A DNA stretch of 64,000 nt, from assembly GCF_032854445.1 (NCBI RefSeq), contig NW_027018070.1, positions 1 to 64,000 of the forward strand, in the 5' to 3' direction. Source of the DNA: Liolophura sinensis. Its lineage: Eukaryota > Mollusca > Polyplacophora > Chitonida > Chitonidae. Shown piece after piece: positions 1-10,428 of the stretch. Position numbers and translations under genes: made by a program. The notes under the pieces were generated by a model. The model did no database searches and was not told the DNA's origin. It was given only the letters and a program-made list of their open reading frames with translations. Positions within the stretch are counted from its first letter, which is position 1. Every line of letters begins with the position of its first letter.

Positions 1-2842
1 CTCACCCAGCAATTGCCTTACTTTTAAGTGCAAGACAATCTCAATGTCTTTATCTACGTGTAGAAAAACCAGACCATTTGTACATGAAAAACACAAGGTA
101 CTTGATACAGTTGCTGTGAAAAGTACAACTAAACACTGACCCACATTTATAAGGTGCCAAAAGATGTGGAATTGGGCCAGGCATCGGCAGCTGTTAAAAA
201 ATTGCAAATATCCCTGGTTTCCATGGAGTAAGAGCCGTTGCTGGGCACGTGATTATGACATAAATGATCATTCAATTGTCACTACAGCCAAAAGTATTGG
301 TCGGAGAGCAAACACGGTTTGCACCATTCGATTTCTCGTCACAAAATACGTCGGATTAGCCTCTTACCAGCAGCACTGGAACAGTTTTTCCACTTTTGCA
401 TTTTTCCCTGGTCTTTTTGTTAATTGAAATCGGCTACACTGTACTCTATACAATCGCGACTGGTCATTACTATATTCAACTTTTGACTATAAGTTATGTG
501 CCCTTCGGTAGCCCAGAAGACCTGAAATCTTTGGGCCAAGCCCATTTAAACTCACCCAGCAATTGTCTTACTTCTAAGTCCAAGACAATCTCAATGTCTT
601 TATCTACGTGTAGAAAAACCACACCATTTGTACGTGAAAAACACAAGGACTTGATACAGTCTGCTGTAAAAAGTACAACTGACCACAGACCCACATGAAT
701 AAGGTGCCAAAAGATGCGGAATTGAGCCAGGCATCGGCAGCTGTTGAAAAATTCCAAATTTCCCTGGTTTCCATGGAGTAAGAGCCGTTGCTGGGCACGT
801 GATTATGACATAAATGATCATTCAATTGTCGCTACAGCCAAAAGTATTGGTCGGAGAGCAACGCGGTTTGCACCATTCGATTTCTCGTCACAAAATACGT
901 CGGATTAGCCTCTTACCAGAAGCACTGGAACAGTTTTTCACTTTTGCATTTTTGCCTGGTCTTTTTGTTAATTGAAATCGGCTACACTGTACTCTGTACA
1001 ATCGCGACTGGTCATTACTATATTCAACTTTTGACTATAAGTTATGTGCCCTTCGGTAGCCCAGAAGACGTCAAATCTTTGGGCCAGCCCATTTAACTCA
1101 CCCAGTAATTGCCTGACTTCTAAGTGCAAGACAATCTCAATGTCTTTATCTACGTGTAGAAAAACTACACCATTTGTACGTGAAAACCACAAGGTACTTG
1201 ATACAGTCTGCTGTAAAAAGTACAACTGAACACTGACCCACTTCAGTAAGGTGCCAAAAGATGCGGAATTGAGCCAGGCATCGGCAGCTGTTGAAAAATT
1301 GCAAATATCCCTGGTTTCCATGGAGTAAGAGCCGTTGCTGGGCACGTGATTATGACATAAATGATCATTCAATTGCCACTACAGCCAAAAGTATTGGTCG
1401 GAGAGCAACGCGGTTTGCACCATTCGATTTCTCGTCACAAAATACGTCGGATTAGCCTCTTACCAGCAGCACTGGAACAGTTTTTCCACTTTTGCATTTT
1501 TACCTGGTCTTTTTGTTAATTGAAATCGGCTACACTGTACTCTGTACAATCGCGACTTGTCATTACTATATTCAACTTTTGACTATAAGTTATGTGCCCT
1601 TTCGGTAGCCCAGAAGACCTGAAATCTTTGGGCCAAGCCCATTTAACTCACCCAGCAATTGTCTTACTTCTAAGTCCAAGACAATCTCAATGTCTTTATC
1701 TACGTGTAGAAAAAACCACACCATTTGTACATAAAAAACACAAGGTACTTGATACAGTCTGCTGTGAAAAGTACAACTAAACACTGACCCACATTTAAAA
1801 AGTGCCAAAAGATGCGGAATTGAGCCAGGCATCGGCAGCTGTTGAAAAAATTGCAAATTTCCTGGTTTCCATGGAGTAAGAGCCGTTGCTGGGCACGTGA
1901 TTATGACATCAATGATCAATCAATTGTCACTACAGCCAAAAGTATTGGTCGGAGAGCAACGCGGTTTGCACCATTCGATTTCTCGTCACAAAATACGTCG
2001 GATTAGCCTCTTACTAGTAGCACTGGAACAGTTTTTCCACTTTTGCATTTTTGCTTCGTCTTTTTGTTAATTGAAATCGGCTAAACTGTACTCTGTACAA
2101 TCGCGACTGGTCATTACTATATTCAACTTTTGACTATAAGTTATGTGCCCTTCGGTAGCCCAGAAGACGTCAAATCTTTGGGCCAAGCCCATTTAACTCA
2201 CCCAGCAATTGCCTTACTTCTAAGTGCAAGACAATCTCAATGTCTTTATCTACGTGTAGAAAAACCACACCATTTGTACGTGAAAAACACAAGGTACTTG
2301 ATACAGTCTGCTGTGAAAAGTACAACTGAACACTAACCCACTTCAGTAAGGTGCCAAAAGATGCGGAATTGAGCCAGGCATCGGCAGCTGTTGAAAAATT
2401 GCAAATTTCCCTGGTTTCCATGGAGTAAGAGCCGTTGCTACGCACGTGATTATGACATAAATGATCATTCAATTGTCACTACAGCCAAAAGTATTGGTCG
2501 GAGAGCAACGCGGATTGCACCATTCGATTTCTCGTCACAAAATACGTCGGATTAGACTCTTACTAGTAGCACTGGAACAGTTTTTCCACTTTTGCATTTT
2601 TGCCTGGTCTTTTTGTTAATTGAAATCGGCTACACTGTACTCTGTACAATCGCGACTGGTCATTACTATATTCAACTTTTGATTATAAGTTATGTGCCCT
2701 TCGGTAGCCCAGAAGACGTCAAATCTTTCGGCTAAGCCCATTTAACTCACCCAGCAATTGTCTTACTTCTAAGTCCAAGACAATCTCAATGTCTTTATCT
2801 ACGTGTAGAAAAACCAGACCATTTGTACATAAAAAACACAAG

Positions 2843-2872
2843 GTACTTGATACAGTCTGCTGTAAAAAGTAC
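2843..2872. other. Two-tier hairpin/dyad, repeated in nearly every monomer
   Basis: Outer arms GTACTT and AAGTAC are perfectly complementary. Inside them, after a 2x2 mismatch (GA opposite AA), arms TACAG and CTGTA are also complementary around a four-base TCTG loop. The whole dyad spans 30 bases and is symmetric. A common variant replaces CTGTA with CTGTG. If the plus strand were transcribed this would be a U-G wobble and the stem would survive in RNA. The same dyad occurs one per monomer across the array. A role in replication slippage or protein binding is inference. Confidence 0.85.
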
Positions 2873-2965
2873 AACTAAACACTGACCCACATTTATAAGG
2901 TGCCAAAAGATATGGAATTGGGCCAGGGATCGGCAGCTGTTAAAAAATTGCAAATATCCCTGGTT

Positions 2966-2973
2966 TCCATGGA
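2966..2973. other. TCCATGGA palindrome, one per monomer
   Basis: Perfect 8-bp palindrome containing an NcoI site, within the strongly conserved GGTTTCCATGGAGTAAGAGC. It lies about 25 bases before the E-box and is intact in almost every monomer (altered near 41,950, 54,370 and 56,017). Confidence 0.85.
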
Positions 2974-2991
2974 GTAAGAGCCGTTGCTGGG

Positions 2992-2999
2992 CACGTGAT
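2992..2999. promoter_or_regulatory. CACGTG E-box, one per monomer (CDEI-like ATCACGTG on minus strand)
   Basis: CACGTGAT occurs at this position in nearly all monomers, preceded by GGG or ACG; rare copies are altered (CACATG near 50,556, CACGTC at 23,854 and 27,697). CACGTG is the palindromic E-box bound by many basic helix-loop-helix proteins. The reverse strand ATCACGTG matches the budding-yeast centromere element CDEI (RTCACRTG), bound by Cbf1. The match is to an eight-base motif only, so function is not established. Confidence 0.4.
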
Positions 3000-3005
3000 T
3001 ATGAC

Positions 3006-3021
3006 ATCAATGATCATTGAT
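3006..3021. other. Perfect 16-bp palindrome ATCAATGATCATTGAT
   Basis: This equals its own reverse complement. It marks one monomer subtype, which also tends to carry GATGTGGAATTGGGCC, GATCTGTCGC, TTTGCTTCGTC and GGCTAAACTG. I place intact copies starting at 3006, 11787, 16181, 17279, 18377, 20573, 21671, 22769, 24416, 26612, 28259, 30455, 31553, 33199, 34846, 36493, 38140, 41437, 43635, 45835, 48373 and 50569. One-base-broken copies lie near 9,043, 40,337 and 53,311. Other monomers have the shorter AATGATCATT (10 bp) at this site. Intact copies fall every two to four monomers through the middle of the array and are absent from the right end. Confidence 0.92.
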
Positions 3022-3184
3022 CTGTCGCTACAGCCAAAAGTATTGGTCGGAGAGCAACGCGGTTTGCACCATTCGATTTCTCGTCACAAAATACGTCGGA
3101 TTAGCCTCTTGCTAGTAGCACTGGAACAGTTTTTCCACTTTTGCATTTTTGCTTCGTCTTTTTGTTAATTGAAATCGGCTAAAC

Positions 3185-3197
3185 TGTACTCTGTACA
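3185..3197. other. TGTAC-TCT-GTACA dyad, one per monomer
   Basis: Five-base complementary arms with a three-base spacer. It is present in nearly every monomer, including those with CACTGCACTCTGTACA where one arm base is changed. Most of this dyad is exactly what the 20-base deletion at 48,200 removes. With the hairpin at 2,843-2,872, GTAC occurs five times per monomer. Confidence 0.85.
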
Positions 3198-3276
3198 ATT
3201 GCGACTGGTCATTACTATATTCAACTTTTGACTATAAGTTATGTGCCCTTCGGTAGCCCAGAAGACGTCAAATCTT

Positions 3277-3289
3277 TGGGCTAAGCCCA
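3277..3289. other. TGGGCT-A-AGCCCA dyad near the monomer boundary
   Basis: Six-base complementary arms around one base. Many monomers have this form. Others carry TGGGCCAAGCCCA or TCGGCTAAGCCCA, which weaken the arms, so the site is polymorphic among subtypes. Confidence 0.75.
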
Positions 3290-6200
3290 TTTAACTCACC
3301 CAGCAATTGCCTTACTTCTAAGTGCAAGAAAATCTCAATGTCTTTATCTACGTGTAGAAAAACCACACCGTTTGTACGTGAAAAAAACAAGGTACTTGAT
3401 ACAGTCTGCTGTAAAAAGTACAACTGAACACTAACCCACTTCAGTAAGGTGCCAAATGATGCGGAATTGAGCCAGGCATCGGCAGCTGTTGAAAAATTGC
3501 AAATTTCCCTGGTTTCCATGGAGTAAGAGCCGTTGCTACGCACGTGATTATGACATAAATGATCATTCAATTGTCGCTACAGCCAAAAGTATTGGTCGGA
3601 GAGCAACGCGGATTGCACCATTCGATTTCTCGTCACAAAATACATCGGATTAGGCTCTTACTAGTAGCACTGGAACAGTTTTTCCACTTTTGCATTTTTG
3701 CCTGGTCTTTTTGTTAATTGAAATCGGCTACACTGTACTCTGTACAATCGCGACTTGTCATTACTATATTCAACTTTTGACTATAAGTTATGTGCCCTTC
3801 GGTAGCCCAGAAGACCTGAAATCTTTGGGCCAAGCCCATTTAACTCACCCAGCAATTGTCTTACTTCTAAGTCCAAGACAATCTCAATGTCTTTATCTAC
3901 GTGTAGAAAAACCAGACCATTTGTACATAAAAAACACAAGGTACTTGATACAGTCTGCTGTGAAAAGTACAACTAAACACTGACCCACATTTATAAGGTG
4001 CCAAAAGATGCGGAATTGAGCCAGGCATCGGCAGCTGTTGAAAAATTGCAAATTTCCCTGGTTTCCATGGAGTAAGAGCCGTTGCTACGCACGTGATTAT
4101 GACATAAATAATCATTCAATTGTCACTACAGCCAAAAGTATTGGTCGGAGAGCAACGCGGTTTGCACCATTCGATTTCTGGTCACAAAATACGTCGGATT
4201 AGCCTCTTACTAGTAGCACTGGAACAGTTTTTCCACTTTTGCATTTTTACCTGGTCTTTTTGTTAATTGAAATCGGCTACACTGTACTCTGTACAATCGC
4301 GACTGGTCATTACTATATTCAACTTTTGATTATAAGTTATGTGCCCTTCGGTAGCCCAGAAGACGTCAAATCTTTGGGCTAAGCCCATTTAGCTCACCCA
4401 GCAATTGTCTTACTTCTAAGTCCAAGACAATCTCAATGTCTTTATCTACGTGTAGAAAAACCACACCATTTGTACATAAAAAACACAAGGTACTTGATAC
4501 AGTCTGCTGTGAAAAGTACAACTAAACACTGACCCACATTTAAAAAGTGCCAAAAGATGCGGAATTGAGCCAGGCATCGGCAGCTGTTGAAAAATTGCAA
4601 ATTTCCCTGGTTTCCATGGAGTAAGAGCCGTTGCTGGGCACGTGATTATGATATCAATGATCATTCAATTGTCACTACAGCCAAAAGTATTGGTCGGAGA
4701 GCAACGCGGTTTGCACCATTCGATTTCTCGTCACAAAATACGTCGGATTAGCCTCTTACCAGCAGCACTGGAACAGTTTTTCCACTTTGCATTTTTGCCT
4801 GGTCTTTTTGTTAATTGAAATCGGCTACACTGTACTCTGTACAATCGCGACTGGTCATTACTATATTCAACTTTTGACTATAAGTTATGTGCCCTTCGGT
4901 AGCCCAGAAGACGTCAAATCTTTCGGCTAAGCCCATTTAACTCACCCAGCAATTGTCTTACTTCTAAGTCCAAGACAATCTCAATGTCTTTATCTACGTG
5001 TAGAAAAACCACACCATTTGTACATAAAAAACACAAGGTACTTGATACAGTCTGCTGTAAAAAGTACAGCTAAACACTGACCCACATTTATAAGGTGCCA
5101 AAAGATGTGGAATTGAGCCAGGCATCGGCAGCTGTTAAAAAAATGCAAATATCCCTGGTTTCCATGGAGTAAGAGCCGTTGCTGGGCACGTGATTATGAC
5201 ATAAATAATCATTCAATTGTCGCTACAGCCAAAAGTATTGGTCGGAGAGCAACGCGGATTGCACCATTCGATTTCTCGTCACAAAATACATCGGATTAGG
5301 TTCTTACTAGTAGCACTGGAACAGTTTTTCCACTTTTGCATTTTTGCCTGGTCTTTTTGTTAATTGAAATCGGCTACACTGTACTCTGTACAATCGCGAC
5401 TGGTCATTACTATATTCAACTTTTGACTATAAGTTATGTGCCCTTCGGTAGCCCAGAAGACGTCAAATCTTTGGGCCAAGCCCATTTAACTCACCCAGCA
5501 ATTGCCTTACTTCTAAGTGCAAGACAATCTCAATGTCTTTATCTACGTGTAGAAAAACCACACCATTTGTACGTGAAAAACACAAGGTACTTGATACAGT
5601 CTGCTGTAAAAAGTACAACTGAACACTAACCCACTTCAGTAAGGTGCCAAAAGATGCGGAATTGAGCCAGGCATCGGCAGCTGTTGAAAAATTGCAAATT
5701 TCCCTGGTTTCCATGGAGTAAGAGCCGTTGCTACGCACGTGATTATGACATAAATGATCATTCAATTGTCGCTACAGCCAAAAGTATTGGTCGGAGAGCA
5801 ACGCGGATTGCACCATTCGATTTCTCGTCACAAAATACGTCGGATTAGGCTCTTACTAGTAGCACTGGAACAGTTTTTCCACTTTTGCAATTTTGCCTGG
5901 TCTTTTTGTTAATTGAAATCGGCTAAACTGTACTCTGTACAATCGCGACTGGTCATTACTATATTCAACTTTTGACTATAAGTTATGTGCCCTTCGGTAG
6001 CCCAGAAGACCTGAAATCTTTGGGCTAAGGCCATTTAACTCACCCAGCAATTGCCTTACTTCTAAGTGCAAGACAATCTCAATGTCTTTATCTACGTGTA
6101 GAAAAACCACACCATTTGTACGTGAAAACCACAAGGTACTTGATACAGTCTGCTGTAAAATGTACAACTGAACACTGACCCACTTCAGTAAGGTGCCAAA

Positions 6201-9200
6201 AGATGTGGAATTGAGCCAGGCATCGGCAGCTGTTGAAAATTTGCAAATATCCCTGGTTTCCATGGAGTAAGAGCCGTTGCTACGCACGTGATTATGACAT
6301 AAATAATCATTCCAATTGTCACTACAGCCAAAAGTATTGGTCGGAGAGCAACGCGGTTTGCACCATTCGATTTGTCGTCACAAAATACGTCGGATTAGCC
6401 TCTTATCAGCAGCACTGGAACAGTTTTTCCACTTTTGCATTTTTGCCTGGTCTTTTTGTTAATTGAAACCGGCTACACTGCACTCTGTACAATCGCGACT
6501 GGTCATTACTATATTCAACTTTTGACTATAAGTTATGTGCCCTTCGGTAGCCCAGAAGACGTCAAATCTTTGGGCCAAGCCCATTTAACTCACCCAGCAA
6601 TTGCCTTACTTCTAAGTGCAAGACAATCTCAATGTATTTATCTACGTGTAGAAAAACCACACCATTTGTACGTGAAAAACACAAGGTACTTGATACAGTC
6701 TGCTGTAAAAAAGTACAACTGAACACTGACCCACTTCAGTAAGGTGCCAAAAGATGCGGAATTGAGCCAGTCATCGGCAGCTGTTGAAAAATTGCAAATT
6801 TCCCTGGTTTCCATGGAGTAAGAGCCGTTGCTACGCACGTGATTATGACATAAATGATCATTCAATTGTCACTACAGCCAAAAGTATTGGTCGGAGAGCA
6901 ACGCGGATTGCACCATTCGATTTCTCGTCACAAAATACGTCGGATTAGACTCTTACTAGTAGCACTGGAACAGTTTTTCCACTTTGCATTTTTGCCTGGT
7001 CTTTTTGTTAATTGAAATCGGCTACACTGTACTCTGTACAATCGCGACTGGTCATTACTATATTCAACTTTTGACTATAAGTTATGTGCCCTTCGGTAGC
7101 CCAGAAGACCTGAAATCTTTGGGCCAAGCCCATTTAACTCACCAGCAATTGTCTTACTTCTAAGTCCAAGACAATCTCAATGTCTTTATCTACGTGTAGA
7201 AAAACCACACCATTTGTACATAAAAAACACAAGGTACTTGATACAGTCTGCTGTAAAAAGTACAACTAAACACTGACACACATTTTAAGGTGCCAAAAGA
7301 TGCAGAATTGGGACAGGTATCGGCAGCTGTTGAAAAATTGCAAATATCCCTGGTTTCCATGGAGTAAGAGCCGTTGCTGTGCACGTGATTATGACATAAA
7401 TGATCATTCAATTGTCGCTACATCCAAAAGTATTGGTCGGAGAGCAACGCGGATTGCACCATTCGATTTCTCGTCACAAAATACGTCGGATTAGCCTCTT
7501 ACCAGAAGCACTGGAACAGTTTTTCCACTTTTGCATTTTTGCCTGGTCTTTTTGTTAATTGAAATCGGCTACACTGTACTCTGTACAATCGCGACTGGTC
7601 ATTACTATATTCAACTTTTGACTATAAGTTATGTGCCCTTCGGTAGCCCAGAAGACCTGAAATCTTTGGGCCAAGCCCATTTAACTCACCCAGAAATTGC
7701 CTTACTTCTAAGTGCAAGACAATCTCAATGTCTTTATCTACGTGTAGAAAAACCACACCATTTGTACGTGAAAACCACAAGGTACTTGATACAGTCTGCT
7801 GTAAAAAGTACAACTGAACACTGACCCACTTCAGTAAGGTGCCAAAAGATGCGGAATTGAGCCAGGCATCGGCAGCTGTTGAAAAATTGCAAATTTCCCT
7901 GGTATCCATGGAGTAAGAGCCGTTGCTGGGCACGTGATTATGACATAAATGATCATTCAATTGTCACTACAGCCAAAAGTATTGGTCAGAGAGCAACGCG
8001 GTTTGCACCATTCGATTTCTCGTCACAAAATACGTCGGATTAGCCTCTTACCAGAAGCACTGGAACAGTTTTTCCACTTTTGCATTTTTGCCTGGTCTTT
8101 TTGTTAATTGAAATCGGCTACACTGTACTCTGTACAATCGCGACTGGTCATTACTATATTCAACTTTTGACTATAAGTTATGTGCCCTTCGGTAGCCCAG
8201 AAGACGTCAAATCTTTGGGCTAAGCCCATTTAACTCACCCAGCAATTGCCTTACTTCTAAGTGCAAGACAATCTCAATGTCTTTATCTACGTGTAGAAAA
8301 ACCAGACCATTTGTACGTGAAAAAAACAAGGTACTTGATACAGTCTGCTGTAAAAAGTACAACTGAACACTAACCCACTTCAGTAAGGTGCCAAAAGATG
8401 CGGAATTGAGCCAGGCATCGGCAGCTGTTGAAAAATTGCAAATTTCCCTGGTTTCCATGGAGTAAGAGCCGTTGCTGGGCACGTGATTATGACATAAATT
8501 ATCATTCAATTGTCACTACAGCCAAAAGTATTGGTCGGAGAGCAACGCGGTTTGCACCATTCGATTTCTCGTCACAAAGTACGTCGGATTAGCCTCTTAC
8601 CAGCAGCACTGGAACAGTTTTTCCACTTTTGCATTTTTACCTGGTCTTTTTGTTAATTGAAATCGGCTACACTGTACTCTGTACAATCGCGACTGGTCAT
8701 TACTATATTCAACTTTTGACTATAAGTTATGTGCCCTTCGGTAGCCCAGAAGACGTCAAATCTATCGGCTAAGCCCATTTAACTCACCCAGCAATTGTCT
8801 TACTTTTAAGTGCAAGACAATCTCAATGTCTTTATCTACGTGTAGAAAAACCAGACCATTTGTACATAAAAAACACAAGGTACTTGATACAGTCTGCTGT
8901 GAAAAGTACAACTAAACACTGACCCACATTTATAAGGTGCCAAAAGATGTGGAATTGGGCCAGGCATCGGCAGTTGTTAAAAAATTGCAAATATCCCTGG
9001 TTTCCATGGAGTAAGAGCCGTTGCTGGGCAAGTGATTATGACATCAATAATCATTGATCTGTCGCTACAGCCAAAAGTATTGGTCGGAGAGCAATGCGGA
9101 TTGCACCATTCGATTTCTCGTCACAAAATACGTCGGATTAGCCTCTTACTAGTAGCACTGGAACAGTTTTTCCACTTTTGCATTTTTGCCTGGTCTTTTT

Positions 9201-10428
9201 GTTAATTGAAATCGGCTAAACTGTACTCTGTACAATCGCGACTGGTCATTACTATATTCAACTTTTGACTATAAGTTATGTGCCCTTCGGTAGCCCAGAA
9301 GACCTGAAATCTTTGGGCTAAGCCCATTTAACTCACCCAGCAATTGCCTTACTTCTAAGTGCAAGAAAATCTCAATGTCTTTATCTACGTGTAGAAAAAC
9401 CTGACCATTTGTACATAAAAAACACAAGGTACTTGATACAGTCTGCTGTAAAAAGTACAACTAAACACTGACCCACATTTTTAAGGTGCCAAAAGATGCA
9501 GAATTGGGCCAGGCATCGGCAGCTGTTGAAAAACTGCAAATATCCCTGTTTCCATGGAGTAAGAGCCGTTGCTGGGCACGTGATTATGACATCAATGATC
9601 AATCAATTGTCGCTACAGCCAAAAGTATTGGTCGGAGAGCAACGCGGTTTGCACCATTTGATTTGTCGTCACAAAATACGTCGGATTAGGCTCTTACCAG
9701 CAGCACTGGAACAGTTTGTCCACTTTTGCATTTTTGCCTGGTCTTTTTGTTAATTGAAATCGGCTACACTGTACTCTGTACAATCGCGACTGGTCATTAC
9801 TATATTTAACTTTTGACTATAAGTTATATGCCCTTCGGTAGCCCAGAAGACCTGAAATCTTTGGGCTAAGGCCATTTAACTCACCCAGCAATTGCCTTAC
9901 TTCTAAGTGCAAGACAATCTCAATGTCTTTATCTACGTGTAGAAAAACCACACCATTTGTACGTGAAAACCACAAGGTACTTGATACAGTCTGCTGTAAA
10001 AAGTACAACTGAACACTGACCCACTTCAGTAAGGTGCCAAATGATGCGGAATTGAGCCAGGCATCGGCAGCTGTTGAAAAATTGCAAATTTCCCTGGTTT
10101 CCATGGAGTAAGAGCCGTTGCTGGGCACGTGATTATGACATCAATGATCATTCAATTGTCACTACAGCCAAAAGTATTGGTCGGAGAGCAACGCGGTTTG
10201 CACCATTCGATTTCTCGTCACAAAATACGTCGGATTAGCCTCTTACCAGCAGCACTGGAACAGTTTTTCCACTTTTGCATTTTTGCCTGGTCTTTTTGTT
10301 AATTGAAATCGGCTACACTGTACTCTGTACAATCGCGACTGGTCATTACTATATTCAACTTTTGACTATAAGTTATGTGCCCTTCGGTAGCCCAGAAGAC
10401 CTGAAATCTTTGGGCTAAGCCCATTTAA

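Larger units (their letters stand above)
2746..3294. repeat. Reference monomer used for motif positions (549 bp, palindromic subtype)
   Basis: One complete monomer listed so the internal motifs can be located. In order it contains CTCACCCAGCAATTG at its start, the two-tier hairpin (2,843-2,872), the TCCATGGA palindrome (2,966-2,973), the CACGTG E-box (2,992-2,997), the 16-bp palindrome (3,006-3,021), a stretch with T runs (3,130-3,163), the TGTAC/GTACA dyad (3,185-3,197) and the TGGGCT/AGCCCA dyad (3,277-3,289). Most other monomers carry all of these except the 16-bp form. I see no internal sub-repeat; thirds of the monomer (183 bp each) are not evidently similar. Confidence 0.9.
1..10428. 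repeat. Diverged, mixed monomers (left part of array)
   Basis: Monomers start at 1, 551, 1097, 1647, 2197, 2746, 3295, 3844, 4393, 4941, 5490, 6039, 6589, 7138, 7685, 8234, 8783, 9332 and 9880. Lengths vary from 546 to 550. No long higher-order period stands out: neighbours carry different allele combinations and several private changes. Some monomers match ones far to the right. The copies near 7.1-7.9 kb match 56.3-57.2 kb, sharing CAGAATTGGGACAGG. The copies near 9.3-9.9 kb match 53.6-54.1 kb, sharing CAGAATTGGGCCAGGCAT and a TGATCAATCAATTG allele. This looks like an older, less homogenised part of the array. No gene is seen here. Confidence 0.85.

Noticed and set aside
3130-3170. CENP-B box candidate around TTTGCTTCGTCTTTTTG.
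   Set aside because: Only TTCG fits the core NTTCGNNNNANNCGGGN; the A and CGGG positions do not match. The CTTCGGTAGCCC stretch fails in the same way.
2746-3294. Possible three 183-bp sub-repeats inside the monomer.
   Set aside because: 549 equals 3 x 183, but the three thirds show no evident similarity by eye. A self dot-plot would settle it.
5336-5629. Plus-strand ORF of 97 codons with a hydrophobic start (MHFCLVFLLIEIGYTVL).
   Set aside because: It is present or broken depending on incidental bases (GCTACACTG against GCTAAACTG makes a stop). It overlaps the minus-strand ORF and shows no sign of selection for an open frame. It is a chance frame in satellite DNA.
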